Positions 34,876 to 44,235 of a stretch of 64,000 nt of DNA are shown here, piece by piece; positions within the stretch are counted from its first letter, which is position 1, and each line of letters opens with the position of its first letter. The stretch comes from Thalassotalea hakodatensis (GTDB taxonomy: Bacteria > Pseudomonadota > Gammaproteobacteria > Enterobacterales > Alteromonadaceae), in the NCBI RefSeq assembly GCF_030295995.1, contig NZ_AP027365.1:2202066-2266065 (forward strand), written 5' to 3'. The position numbers and the translations under genes were made by a program. The notes below the pieces were generated by a model that was not told where the DNA came from, ran no database searches, and worked only from the letters and a program-made list of their open reading frames with translations.

Positions 34876-35568
34876 TTACTCCGCCCAATACACTTGAGTG
34901 TTAATTTCTGGGTCGTGCAAAAATGCCCTAATTGGCATTTCACGTCTATCTTGCTCAGATAGTGCTTTTTCCAACACCGATTTTTTATTTAAACCACTAA
35001 TATGCAAAATAGTATTTTTGCTTGGCTTTAAATACGCGAAACTAAACGAAATACGCTCATAAGGTGCTGACGTAGGCTTTACTTTCAATAGTGGTGCAGT
35101 TGTCGACGATAAACATTCATCAATCTGCTCACTACACGGGAACAAAGAGGCTGTGTGGCCATCTTCTCCCATACCTAATATCAATACATCAAGTGGGAGT
35201 AATGCACTTTTCGCCGCTAAATTAAGATCAGCAAGTGTTTCTTGTGTTAAGTTTTCACCTTGTTTCAAATGAAAAAACTTAGCGTTTACCGCGTTGTTTT
35301 GCAGTAAGTTTTCATGCACTAACCGCGTATTACTTGATTCATTATCAATGTTTACCCATCGTTCATCCGCGAGAGTCACGGTGATATCTGTCCAAGGTAA
35401 CTCTTTATTAGATAACGCTTGAAAAAAACCTTTCGGTGTTGAACCACCAGACACTGCAATACTTGCACGACCATTGAGTGCTACAGCATCCGCTAAAATA
35501 TTCGCCACTTTGTTTGCAAGGGCGATGTCTAACTCTTCTCTTGTATTAAATTCGTTTATTTGATGCAT
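34876..35568 (-). CDS. pgl: 6-phosphogluconolactonase
   Basis: 230 residues from the ATG at 35568 (MHQINEF), which overlaps the zwf stop as TAATG. Motifs: AVSGGSTPKGFFQALS near the N terminus, ADERWV and GMGEDGHTASLFP (phosphate and catalytic regions of the DevB type). It opens 6-phosphogluconolactone to 6-phosphogluconate. Translational coupling to zwf is expected. Confidence 0.95.
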   Translation of the reverse strand: MHQINEFNTREELDIALANKVANILADAVALNGRASIAVSGGSTPKGFFQALSNKELPWTDITVTLADERWVNIDNESSNTRLVHENLLQNNAVNAKFFHLKQGENLTQETLADLNLAAKSALLPLDVLILGMGEDGHTASLFPCSEQIDECLSSTTAPLLKVKPTSAPYERISFSFAYLKPSKNTILHISGLNKKSVLEKALSEQDRREMPIRAFLHDPEINTQVYWAE

Positions 35569-37037
35569 TATTCTACCCATTGGCGATCGTCACGTGCGAT
35601 CAATGAAATTGAAGAAACTGGTCCCCAAGAACCCGCAGCATAGGGTTTTGGTGCCTCATTAGTAGACTGCCACGCTTCGATAATACCGTCAGCCCATGTC
35701 CAAGCAGCCTCTACTTCATCACGACGTACGAATAATGATTGATTACCGTTAATCACTTCAAGCATCAAACGTTCATAAGCATCAACCACACGTTGATCCT
35801 GGTAAATTTTAGAGAAACTCAAATCAAGCTTGTTTTCATGGATATTAAGTTGTGATGCAATACCAGGGATTTTATTCATCATTTGTAACTCAACACCTTC
35901 ATCAGGTTGAAGACGTATCGTTAACTTGTTTGCCGGTAAATCAGCATGGCTTTCTTTAAAAATGTTATGTGGCTGAGGTTTAAAATGCACAACAATTTCA
36001 CTGTGCTTCGCAGGCATTCTTTTGCCGGTACGAAGATAAAAAGGGACGCCTGACCAACGCCAGTTATCAATTTCAGCTTTAATGGCAACAAATGTTTCTG
36101 TATTGCTGTTTTCGTTTGCACCGTCTTCGTTTAAATAGCCCGGTACTGGGCCACCATTTAAAAAGCCATCTGAATATTGGCCGCGTACCGTTGTATCTTT
36201 TACGTTTTGGCGAGAGATCGGCACAAGCGCTTTAATGACTTTGAGTTTTTCATCACGAATACTATCGGCACTTAAATCTGCCGGTGGTTCCATTGCTAAT
36301 AATGACAAAATTTGTAATAAATGGTTTTGTACCATATCACGCATTTGCCCTGCTTCATCATAAAAGCCCCAGCGCCCTTCTATACCGACACTTTCAGCAA
36401 CAGTGATTTGTACGTGATCAATACAATTACGATCCCAATTGGTGGTAAATAAAGAATTTGCAAAGCGAAGCACCAATAAGTTCAGAACGGTTTCTTTACC
36501 AAGATAATGATCGATACGGTAAATTTGATTTTCATTAAAATAGCGAGAAACTTGGTCATTAATGACCTTTGATGATTCAAGACAATGGCCAATAGGTTTT
36601 TCCATAACAACCCGATCTGCTTCTGTTACTAAGCCCGCTTTCTTGAGTCCGTCAGTAATATCACCATAAATCGCTGGTGGCGTTGAAAAGTAGTAAATAC
36701 GGGTTTTATGACCGCCAGATAAGGTGTCAGCAAGTGCACTGTAACTATCAGTTTGTTTAAAATCTAATTGTTGATAAACCAAGCGAGCTTTGAATCTTGC
36801 TAACGTGGTTTCATCTAATCCCTCTTTGACAAAAGTGGTTAAATTTTCCAACACAAAGTCGTTAAACTCCGTTAATGAAATATCTTGTCGCGCAACGCCG
36901 ACAATTCGACTTTTATCATTTAACAAGCCAACGTGATCTAATTGATATAGCGCAGGTAATAGTTTGCGGCGAGATAAGTCGCCAAGCGCACCGAAAAGTA
37001 CAATTTCACTAGCCGACTGTTGTTCAGTATTTTTCAT
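35568..37037 (-). CDS. zwf: glucose-6-phosphate 1-dehydrogenase
   Basis: 489 residues. N-terminal NAD(P) motif GALGDLSRRKLLPALYQL and the active-site RIDHYLGKE motif are present, followed by EKPIGH. It makes 6-phosphogluconolactone and NADPH. First gene of the operon, divergent from hexR, so the shared spacer (37,038-37,350) contains its promoter and operator. Confidence 0.97.
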   Translation of the reverse strand: MKNTEQQSASEIVLFGALGDLSRRKLLPALYQLDHVGLLNDKSRIVGVARQDISLTEFNDFVLENLTTFVKEGLDETTLARFKARLVYQQLDFKQTDSYSALADTLSGGHKTRIYYFSTPPAIYGDITDGLKKAGLVTEADRVVMEKPIGHCLESSKVINDQVSRYFNENQIYRIDHYLGKETVLNLLVLRFANSLFTTNWDRNCIDHVQITVAESVGIEGRWGFYDEAGQMRDMVQNHLLQILSLLAMEPPADLSADSIRDEKLKVIKALVPISRQNVKDTTVRGQYSDGFLNGGPVPGYLNEDGANENSNTETFVAIKAEIDNWRWSGVPFYLRTGKRMPAKHSEIVVHFKPQPHNIFKESHADLPANKLTIRLQPDEGVELQMMNKIPGIASQLNIHENKLDLSFSKIYQDQRVVDAYERLMLEVINGNQSLFVRRDEVEAAWTWADGIIEAWQSTNEAPKPYAAGSWGPVSSISLIARDDRQWVE

Positions 37038-37126
37038 AGGGATAATTCTCTAATTTTATCTTGTCATTGTAACTAAACTACATTTGCTCATAATTTAGCG
37101 TTTGTTGAACGCTCAGTAAAGAACTT

Positions 37127-37145
37127 TTTGTAATTTTACTACAAA
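37127..37145. promoter_or_regulatory. HexR-like operator
   Basis: TTTGTA-N7-TACAAA, a 19-base palindrome, sits 90 bases upstream of zwf. It is close to the HexR site TGTAATN5ATTACA known in gammaproteobacteria such as Shewanella. KDPG would release HexR there. The spacer has no second good palindrome. Confidence 0.7.
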
Positions 37146-37323
37146 TTTAAAAATGTTCGAAATATTTAGGCGCTGCAATCAGTAAAGTCTGTTTTATAGT
37201 ATTAAACATTTGCAAAAAATTACCATTTTGTTTTATATTGTAATGCAAAATGAAATAAATTTTCATATTTACTGTTTTCAACACAGAAAATTAATTACAG
37301 CCAATAAAAAGATCTAGGGTACT

Positions 37324-37347
37324 ATGTTAAAAGATCTAGGGTACTAA
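37324..37347 (+). CDS. 7-codon leader ORF created by a duplicated start region
   Basis: The 18-base unit AAAAGATCTAGGGTACTA occurs twice (37307-37324 and 37329-37346). The first copy puts AGGG in front of an ATG (37324), giving MLKDLGY and TAA at 37345, 3 bases before the hexR ATG. Whether it is translated is unknown. Confidence 0.4.
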   Translation: MLKDLGY

Positions 37348-37350
37348 TAC

Positions 37351-38199
37351 ATGAATATATTAGAAAAAATTACCAATGAACTAGACACATTCAGTAAATC
37401 AGAACGTAAAGTTGCTGAAGTGATATTGTCTTCTCCTAGCACCGTAATACACGCCAGTATCGCAGCGTTGGCTAAACAAGCCAACATTAGTGAACCTACA
37501 GTGAATCGCTTTTGTCGTCGTTTAGATACGAAAGGTTACCCAGACTTCAAATTACATTTAGCACAAAGCTTGGCAAATGGTACGCCATATGTAAACCGAC
37601 ATGTTGATGAAAATGACAGTGCCGATGAATACACGGCAAAAATCTTTGAATCAACCATGGCCAGTTTAGAGCTTGCTCGTAAAAGTTTAAATACCGGCAC
37701 GTTAAACAGAGCTGTCGATTTATTAACACAAGCAAACAAAATTTCATTCTTCGGCCTAGGCGCATCAGCGGTTGTTGCCCACGACGCTTTAAATAAGTTT
37801 TTTCGTTTCAATGTGCCTGTTGCTTACTTCGACGACATATTAATGCAACGAATGAGTGCGATAAATAGTCAGCAAGGTGATGTCGTTGTTTTGATTTCGC
37901 ATACTGGCAGAACAAAATCTCTCGTGGAAGTAGCAAGCTTAGCGAAAGAAAACGATGCAACGGTTATCGGCATTACCACAGAAGGTACTCCGCTAGCGAA
38001 AGAATGTAGCATTGTGTTATCAGTAGATGTTGCTGAAGACACTGATTTATATATGCCTATGTCTTCACGCATCGCACAGCTAGCGTTAATCGATATTCTT
38101 GCTACTGGCTTTACTTTACGCCGTGGTACTAAATTTAGAGATAACTTGAAGAAAGTAAAAGATAGTTTAAGAAGCTCAAGATTTGAGCGCAGAGACTAA
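37351..38199 (+). CDS. hexR: HexR, RpiR-family transcriptional regulator
   Basis: 282 residues. N-terminal helix-turn-helix of the RpiR type (ASIAALAKQANISEPTVNRFCRRL) and a C-terminal SIS sugar-phosphate domain (KISFFGLGASAVVAHDA, VVVLISHTGRTKSLVEVA). In related bacteria HexR represses zwf, edd, eda, pyk and gap genes and is released by KDPG. The divergent zwf operon and the operator fit this. The ribosome site AGGG and a leader mini-ORF precede it. Confidence 0.93.
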   Translation: MNILEKITNELDTFSKSERKVAEVILSSPSTVIHASIAALAKQANISEPTVNRFCRRLDTKGYPDFKLHLAQSLANGTPYVNRHVDENDSADEYTAKIFESTMASLELARKSLNTGTLNRAVDLLTQANKISFFGLGASAVVAHDALNKFFRFNVPVAYFDDILMQRMSAINSQQGDVVVLISHTGRTKSLVEVASLAKENDATVIGITTEGTPLAKECSIVLSVDVAEDTDLYMPMSSRIAQLALIDILATGFTLRRGTKFRDNLKKVKDSLRSSRFERRD

Positions 38200-38221
38200 C
38201 AACAGTTAATCATTAATATAT

Positions 38222-38239
38222 AAGGGTCGAAAGACCCTT
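38222..38239 (+). terminator. hairpin between hexR and pyk
   Basis: AAGGGTC and GACCCTT pair around GAAA, a GNRA loop. A weak T run follows. Confidence 0.6.
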
Positions 38240-38277
38240 TACTGTTTATATTTATATGCAATTTAATAAGGATTAAA

Positions 38278-39729
38278 ATGCCTAGAAGAACGAAAATTGT
38301 TGCGACCTTAGGTCCTGCAACTGAAGATAGAGAAACGTTGAAGAAAGTGCTCGCTGCAGGTGTCAACGTTGTTCGTTTAAACTTTTCTCATGGTACTGCT
38401 GATGATCACATACAGCGGGCTAATACGGTGCGAGAATTAGCAAAAGAGTTAGGCATTTATGTCGGTATTTTAGGAGATTTACAAGGGCCTAAAATTCGTG
38501 TTTCCACTTTTAAAAATGGTCCTATCGAACTTAGCGTTGGCGATAAATTCGAACTTGATGCAACGTTAGCTAAAGGTGAAGGTTGTCAGGAAAAAGTCGG
38601 AATAGATTATAAAAATTTACCGAAAGATGTTACCCAAGGTGATATTTTATTACTAGATGATGGCCGTGTTCAGCTGAAAGTATTAAGTGTAAATGAGCAC
38701 TCGGTATTCACAGAAGTTACCGTGGGTGGCCCATTATCTAATAATAAAGGTATAAATCGTCAAGGCGGTGGCTTAACAGCACCAGCACTAACTGACAAAG
38801 ATAAAGCCGATATTAAAACAGCTGCAAAGATTGATGTTGACTTCTTAGCGGTTTCTTTTCCGCGTGACGCATCAGATATGCGAGAAGCCCGTTTATTAGC
38901 GCAAGAAGCAAACTGTAATGCCCGTTTAGTGTCAAAAATTGAACGTGCTGAAGCTGTAAACAATGATAAAACTTTAGATGATATTATATTAGCTTCAGAT
39001 GTAGTAATGGTTGCACGTGGTGATTTAGGTGTTGAAATTGGTGACGCGGCCCTTGTTGGAAAACAAAAACATATTATCGCCCGTTCACGCCAATTAAACC
39101 GTGCTGTGATCACTGCAACGCAAATGATGGAAACCATGATCACACAACCAATGCCAACGCGTGCTGAGGTGATGGATGTGTCTAACGCCGTATTAGACGG
39201 TACTGATGCAGTAATGCTCTCAGCGGAAACAGCTGCGGGTAAATACCCTGTGGAAACCGTTACTGCAATGTCAAATGTTTGTATTGGTGCTGAACAACAT
39301 CGTTCGGTAAATACATCAAAGCATCGTTTAGAACTCATGTTTAATGAAGTATCTGAAACAATTGCACTATCAGCAATGTATGCAGCTAACCATTTAAATG
39401 GTGTTAAAGCGATTATTGCATTGACAGAGTCAGGACAAACCGCAAAATTAATGTCGAGAATAACCTCTGGCTTACCTATTTATGCATTGTCACGCCATCA
39501 AAAAACGTTAAATAAAAGTGCCATTTATCGCGGTGTTTATCCATTAGAATTTGATTCAACATCAAGTAACAATGATTCCCTTTCAAATGATGTGTTAAAA
39601 GCAGTGATAAAACGTTCAGATTTAACCGAAGGTGATAAAGTTATTTTCACTCACGGCGATTTAATGGAAACTGTAGGTGCCACGAATACGCTTAAAGTTC
39701 TTACGGTTACTAAAGCCTTATTAAGCTAA
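38278..39729 (+). CDS. pyk: pyruvate kinase
   Basis: 483 residues. Starts [16 protein letters not shown]; the active-site Lys/Asp region reads [11 protein letters not shown] and [21 protein letters not shown], and [10 protein letters not shown] follows. It makes ATP and pyruvate from phosphoenolpyruvate. Length and motifs fit the AMP/sugar-phosphate-activated PykA type. It follows hexR with a hairpin between, so it has its own promoter. Confidence 0.96.
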   Translation: MPRRTKIVATLGPATEDRETLKKVLAAGVNVVRLNFSHGTADDHIQRANTVRELAKELGIYVGILGDLQGPKIRVSTFKNGPIELSVGDKFELDATLAKGEGCQEKVGIDYKNLPKDVTQGDILLLDDGRVQLKVLSVNEHSVFTEVTVGGPLSNNKGINRQGGGLTAPALTDKDKADIKTAAKIDVDFLAVSFPRDASDMREARLLAQEANCNARLVSKIERAEAVNNDKTLDDIILASDVVMVARGDLGVEIGDAALVGKQKHIIARSRQLNRAVITATQMMETMITQPMPTRAEVMDVSNAVLDGTDAVMLSAETAAGKYPVETVTAMSNVCIGAEQHRSVNTSKHRLELMFNEVSETIALSAMYAANHLNGVKAIIALTESGQTAKLMSRITSGLPIYALSRHQKTLNKSAIYRGVYPLEFDSTSSNNDSLSNDVLKAVIKRSDLTEGDKVIFTHGDLMETVGATNTLKVLTVTKALLS

Positions 39730-39753
39730 TTAATCATTAATTACATTTGGAAA

Positions 39754-39777
39754 GGTAGCAAAAATGCTACCTTTTTT
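39754..39777 (+). terminator. terminator after pyk
   Basis: GGTAGCA and TGCTACC pair around AAAA, followed by a T run. Confidence 0.9.
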
Positions 39778-39790
39778 ATTGTCTGGAGCC

Positions 39791-40636
39791 TTAATCTTCA
39801 ACTAATTCAGTTAAATCTTCAATTAAATCATCTAGCTTTTTCGTTAATTTCTTACGCTGCTTAGCTGTTAACGTGTTCAATACATGTACCGTTATCTCAT
39901 GACTTATCGCATCATTTTGTTTATTAAGTTCAAGAAATTCTTCACTCCTTAAACGTTTTCTCCCGTTTATCATCAGATCAGTAAAGGCGTCTACATAGCT
40001 TTGATCTAATTGTTCAGGTGTTAACAGTGTAAAAAAAGATTGTTGCCAAGAGGTTCGATAAGCTAACCAATACTCTCGTTCACTCTGAAAGCCTTTAACT
40101 AACTGGTGAATTTTCTGCTTTTGTGTACTTGTTAGTTTTCCTACCCACTCTTTTAGATCTGCAATTTTTTCCTTTTCTCTCGCTTCTAACCACTCTTCTC
40201 TACTTAAATTTTCATGATCATCAATGCGTTTTTGGCGGATCTTTTTAATATTATCAACAAGCGACTCTCTTTGTTGTTTGCTTAATTGTAGAGAAAGTTG
40301 TGCAACTTCAGGAGCGACTTTTCGCATTAACACTTGCCAATGGCCCGTTATTTTTTCTTGATGTTCAGCTAAATCTTCTTTGCTAATACCTGCGGATATT
40401 TGTGATTTAAATTGTGTTAATTGCTCTTTATACTGATTTAGCTGTGTATCACGATGCCACTGGTGTAGTTCTTCAAATTTTAGATCGAAATTTCTTTGCT
40501 GATCTCGGGTTAAATCCACGTAATCATCAAGATACCAACCTACCCACCAATCAAGGTGGTTATACATAAACGTAGTACTACAACCTGTTAATAAACCAAC
40601 AAATAAAATAATAAAAATCTTACCTTTTAATTGCAT
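39791..40636 (-). CDS. DUF6279-family lipoprotein
   Basis: 281 residues with a lipobox (LLTGCS, Cys19). The rest is a long, charged helical protein starting YNHLDWWVGWYLDDYVDLTRDQQRNFD, the signature of the DUF6279 family. The family is of unknown function, probably outer-membrane anchored. It lies between pyk and pfkA on the opposite strand. Confidence 0.85.
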   Translation of the reverse strand: MQLKGKIFIILFVGLLTGCSTTFMYNHLDWWVGWYLDDYVDLTRDQQRNFDLKFEELHQWHRDTQLNQYKEQLTQFKSQISAGISKEDLAEHQEKITGHWQVLMRKVAPEVAQLSLQLSKQQRESLVDNIKKIRQKRIDDHENLSREEWLEAREKEKIADLKEWVGKLTSTQKQKIHQLVKGFQSEREYWLAYRTSWQQSFFTLLTPEQLDQSYVDAFTDLMINGRKRLRSEEFLELNKQNDAISHEITVHVLNTLTAKQRKKLTKKLDDLIEDLTELVED

Positions 40637-40717
40637 CTTAGTTTTCTTCCTGTGAATCTTGTATAAAATTAGGTTAACGTATTAAAAAATCAATGCAAAG
40701 TATGAATGTAACCACCC

Positions 40718-41755
40718 ATGTCTGCAATAAATAAACAAAAAAGCAATACAATACATGTTGGTTTGCTTACCAGCGGCGGTGATGCTCCAGGCATGAATGC
40801 AGCAATACGAGCGGTTGTACTCGCTGCTGCCGCTAATAACATTAACGTTACCGGTTTTCACCACGGATATAACGGCTTAATAGATAACGAATGTAGCTTG
40901 CTGAGCCTTGATGATGTTCAAGGTATAATACGGTTAGGTGGCACTATTCTAAAAAGTGCACGTTGCAAAGCCATGACCGAAAAAAGCGGCGTTGATAAAG
41001 CGGTTGATACGTTGAAACAAAATAAAATTGACGCCTTAATCGTTATCGGTGGCGACGGCTCTTTCTGTGGATTACAAGCTATTCAAAAGCACTGGCAAGG
41101 ACAAACAATTGGAATTCCTGGCACCATCGACAATGATATAGATGGTACAGACTACACTATTGGCTTTTCAACAGCAGTGAATACAGCAATTGACGCCATA
41201 GATAAAATACGTGATACCGCGAATGCATTTGATCGCGTTTTCATTGTTGAGCTAATGGGGCGTAAAAGCGGCCATATTACCTTTAATGTTGGAATATCAT
41301 GTGCTGCTGAACAAGTGATATCTTTTGAAAACTTTCACCCCTCAGAAAAGCGATTAACGCTAAATAAACTAGCCGATAACATTCAACAGTCTATTGTTGT
41401 CAATCAAGCCAGTTATTTAATTGTTATGGCTGAAAATTTATGGCCTGGTGGCAGCCAAGTTTTCGCTGACGAACTTTCAGCGTTATCAGGAGTCGATTGC
41501 ACACTTTGTACACTTGGTTATATACAACGAGGTGGTTCACCTGTCGCTAAAGATAGAATATTGGCAACAAAAATGGGCGTAGCAGCTATTCAAGCAATTA
41601 TGCAGCAACAAACGGAAGTGATGATCGGCGAACAAAATAACGCCATGGTGTCCATACCATTAACTCAAACAACACTCCATCAGAAACAAGTGAGTCAGTC
41701 ATTAGTTGATGCGCAACAAAATATCTTAGCTATGACTGCTCAAACGGATACTTAG
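40718..41755 (+). CDS. pfkA: ATP-dependent 6-phosphofructokinase
   Basis: 345 residues. LLTSGGDAPGMNAAIRA, GGDGS (111-115) and PGTIDND (134-140) are present. Gly after GGD and Gly before TIDND mark the ATP enzyme and not the pyrophosphate form. It completes the Embden-Meyerhof route, so both glycolytic routes are encoded in this window. Allosteric details cannot be seen. The gene is convergent with the LytTR regulator. Confidence 0.93.
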   Translation: MSAINKQKSNTIHVGLLTSGGDAPGMNAAIRAVVLAAAANNINVTGFHHGYNGLIDNECSLLSLDDVQGIIRLGGTILKSARCKAMTEKSGVDKAVDTLKQNKIDALIVIGGDGSFCGLQAIQKHWQGQTIGIPGTIDNDIDGTDYTIGFSTAVNTAIDAIDKIRDTANAFDRVFIVELMGRKSGHITFNVGISCAAEQVISFENFHPSEKRLTLNKLADNIQQSIVVNQASYLIVMAENLWPGGSQVFADELSALSGVDCTLCTLGYIQRGGSPVAKDRILATKMGVAAIQAIMQQQTEVMIGEQNNAMVSIPLTQTTLHQKQVSQSLVDAQQNILAMTAQTDT

Positions 41756-41787
41756 AAAACATTCAATTGGATTAAGTCAATGTCATT

Positions 41788-42624
41788 TCAGGAGGTAATT
41801 GATTGTTTAACCTTTTCTTTATAGCTGCGACTAACCTTTAGTTCTTTACCATTAGTCATCACTAGATAATATTCTCCATTTAATTGACTGCAAAATTTAT
41901 CAACATAATTTTTATTTACAATGGTTGAGCGATGGCTTCGAATAAATAACCGCGGATCTAAACTCTCTTCAAGTTGCTTCATGGTTTTACGTAAAATATG
42001 TGTCTCGCTATTTGTGTGAACACACATATAATCACCAGCAGCGTCAATCCATAGTATCTCTTTAACGGGTACCCGGCTGACTTCACCGCCGTCTTTTATA
42101 GCAAGTACGTCTGAAAAATGTGATACGGTAACAGGGTTATTGTTTGCTAGATCATTTATAATATCTTGACTATCGTGGCCAGTAACATCACTGACAAGCT
42201 TGACAAGTTTTTCAATGTGAACGGCATGCTCTGAGCTTGATAAATTACTTCTTACTCTATCCAGTGTTTGTGCAAGACGCTCTTCATCTGCTGGTTTCAT
42301 TAAATAATCTTGAGCATGAACATCAAACGCTTTTAATGCGTATTGATCAAAGGCAGTAACAAACACCACTACGGGTAAGGTCAAATCTTGCTCTAACAAT
42401 GCCTGCATTACTTCAAAACCATCTAAGCCTGGCATCTGTATATCTAGAAACATCAGATCAGGTTGATAAGCTCTAACCGCTTCAATCGCTTCTCTACCGT
42501 TACTACACTCCATCACAATGTCGATATCATCATGTGACTGTAATCTAACAGCTAGACCCTTTCTAGCTAGTGCTTCATCATCAACAATGATGGTAGATAA
42601 TTTTTTGCCCATTAATTTACCCAA
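41788..42624 (-). CDS. LytTR-family response regulator
   Basis: 278 residues. The receiver domain has the phospho-Asp in LMFLDIQMPG near residue 60. The C-terminal LytTR DNA-binding domain starts near residue 175 with ILWIDAAGDYMCVHT and contains LFIRSHRSTIVN. It overlaps the kinase gene by 8 bases, so the pair is one operon. Target genes are unknown. Confidence 0.92.
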   Translation of the reverse strand: MGKLMGKKLSTIIVDDEALARKGLAVRLQSHDDIDIVMECSNGREAIEAVRAYQPDLMFLDIQMPGLDGFEVMQALLEQDLTLPVVVFVTAFDQYALKAFDVHAQDYLMKPADEERLAQTLDRVRSNLSSSEHAVHIEKLVKLVSDVTGHDSQDIINDLANNNPVTVSHFSDVLAIKDGGEVSRVPVKEILWIDAAGDYMCVHTNSETHILRKTMKQLEESLDPRLFIRSHRSTIVNKNYVDKFCSQLNGEYYLVMTNGKELKVSRSYKEKVKQSITS

Positions 42625-43681
42625 CTTCGTATGGCATTCTGATGTTCACTTTAACACCATTTGGCGTATTATTGGATACAACAAGTGAAAAATTCACATC
42701 ATAAAGCGCTTGTAAGCGCTCTCTTGTATTGGCAAGCCCTACTCCATTTTCTCGATATAAATTACCATTTGATATTTCAGCGCCAGGACCATTATCAGAT
42801 AACTCAAGTAATAGATCATTACCAAAACTGGACACATTAACATTTATCGCGCCACCTTGTTCTTGTACGGCAATAGCGTGCTTAATTGAATTTTCAGCTA
42901 ACGGTTGAAGGATCATGCTCGGCACCAATGCTTTTTGACAATTTGCATCGACTGTAAAATTAACCTGTAACCGCTCTTCAAACCGTACCTTTTCAATATC
43001 AAGATATAACTTTAATGCTTGCAACTCGCTTTCAAGCGTTACTTTCTTCATGGGATCTTTATCAAGTGAATATCGTAAAAATTCGCTCAGTTTGGTAACC
43101 ATTTTATTAGCGGTATTATTTTCATTCACTAAAATTAAGGTAGAAATGGCATTTAAAGTATTAAACAAAAAATGTGGGTTTAACTGATATCTAAGCATTT
43201 TTAATTGCGCTTCATGCGCAACAGTATTGGCTTTTAGCACGTTTTGTTTTTCTTTTTGCAGCATTTGATAATATTTAGTCCCGAAATACAGTAAGCTCCA
43301 ACTCAGTACAATAAAGAATGAAAACGTGGTATTTCTTGCGTAATAAATCAAATTATCAGGGCGATAACCGTGCTTATAAATTTCCCAATAGTTAATATTT
43401 TGCACTACTTGCCAAATTAGGCCGGTAATGTATGAGCATGCCAGAACATACAAGGCTATTTTTAACGGGGTGAAGTTCCATATTTTACGATATACATAAC
43501 GCAGCGGAATGGTAAACAACCAACCAGCATAGGCATTTAATAAGATAATCACCGTAAATATATCACGTAGATCGTGCAATAATGACCCAAGGTAATGAAC
43601 AAGCGCAAAGCCAAACCAGCCCGCAGTGTGCATTAACCAAAATAAACGGTTTCTATCTTCTATTAACTTCGTCCAATTCAC
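42617..43681 (-). CDS. LytS/YehU-type sensor histidine kinase
   Basis: 354 residues. Four membrane helices in the first 130 residues, then a coiled coil and the His_kinase domain with the phospho-His in LNPHFLFNTLNAIS. The ATP-binding part has MILQPLAENSIKHA and LSDNGPGAEI. It signals to the LytTR regulator next to it. The ligand is unknown. Confidence 0.92.
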   Translation of the reverse strand: MNWTKLIEDRNRLFWLMHTAGWFGFALVHYLGSLLHDLRDIFTVIILLNAYAGWLFTIPLRYVYRKIWNFTPLKIALYVLACSYITGLIWQVVQNINYWEIYKHGYRPDNLIYYARNTTFSFFIVLSWSLLYFGTKYYQMLQKEKQNVLKANTVAHEAQLKMLRYQLNPHFLFNTLNAISTLILVNENNTANKMVTKLSEFLRYSLDKDPMKKVTLESELQALKLYLDIEKVRFEERLQVNFTVDANCQKALVPSMILQPLAENSIKHAIAVQEQGGAINVNVSSFGNDLLLELSDNGPGAEISNGNLYRENGVGLANTRERLQALYDVNFSLVVSNNTPNGVKVNIRMPYEVG

Positions 43682-43873
43682 AAAAACAACCTATTTTTCT
43701 CCGTTACTTATCATTATGATGGACGTAGTGGCATGGCGCATTACCGCTAGTCGTGACAAATGTACGACTTATCTCATTTTACGTTTGCTTGGCAAACTTT
43801 GCGGTTATTAAGGTCTGTTGTCTTTCGTGATTGACAGGGAATTTAAAAGGCGGCGAATACCGCCTTCTAACGA

Positions 43874-44227
43874 TTAAGGCAACGATAACATTTTACCCAG
43901 TGGTTGCCCGCCAAGTAAGTGAAGATGAATGTGATAAACTTCTTGTCCACCATGTTGATTACAATTCATGATCAAACGAAAACCGTCTTCTGCAATGCCT
44001 TCTTCTTTCGCTAACTTTTTCGCGACAGTAAATAGGCGTCCCATAATTAACTCATCGTCTACTTCGATATCATTAACCGTTGGGATCAATTTATTCGGTA
44101 TGATCAAGATATGCGTGCTTGCTTGCGGTGAGATGTCCCGAAACGCCGTCACTAATTCATCTTGATATAAAAGATCCGTTGGGATCTCTTGACGAACAAT
44201 TTTTGAAAATATTGTTTCTTCAGCCAT
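43874..44227 (-). CDS. hinT: HIT-family purine nucleoside phosphoramidase
   Basis: 117 residues with the HIT motif HIHLHLLGG near residue 100 and [10 protein letters not shown] in the first half. It hydrolyses adenosine phosphoramidates. It is 8 bases downstream of the RND permease gene, so it may be the last gene of that transcript. Confidence 0.92.
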   Translation of the reverse strand: MAEETIFSKIVRQEIPTDLLYQDELVTAFRDISPQASTHILIIPNKLIPTVNDIEVDDELIMGRLFTVAKKLAKEEGIAEDGFRLIMNCNQHGGQEVYHIHLHLLGGQPLGKMLSLP

Positions 44228-44235
44228 AGTAAACC

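Noticed and set aside
38760-39338. 192-aa minus-strand ORF in pyk
   Set aside because: Antisense to a clear pyruvate kinase; no family pattern.
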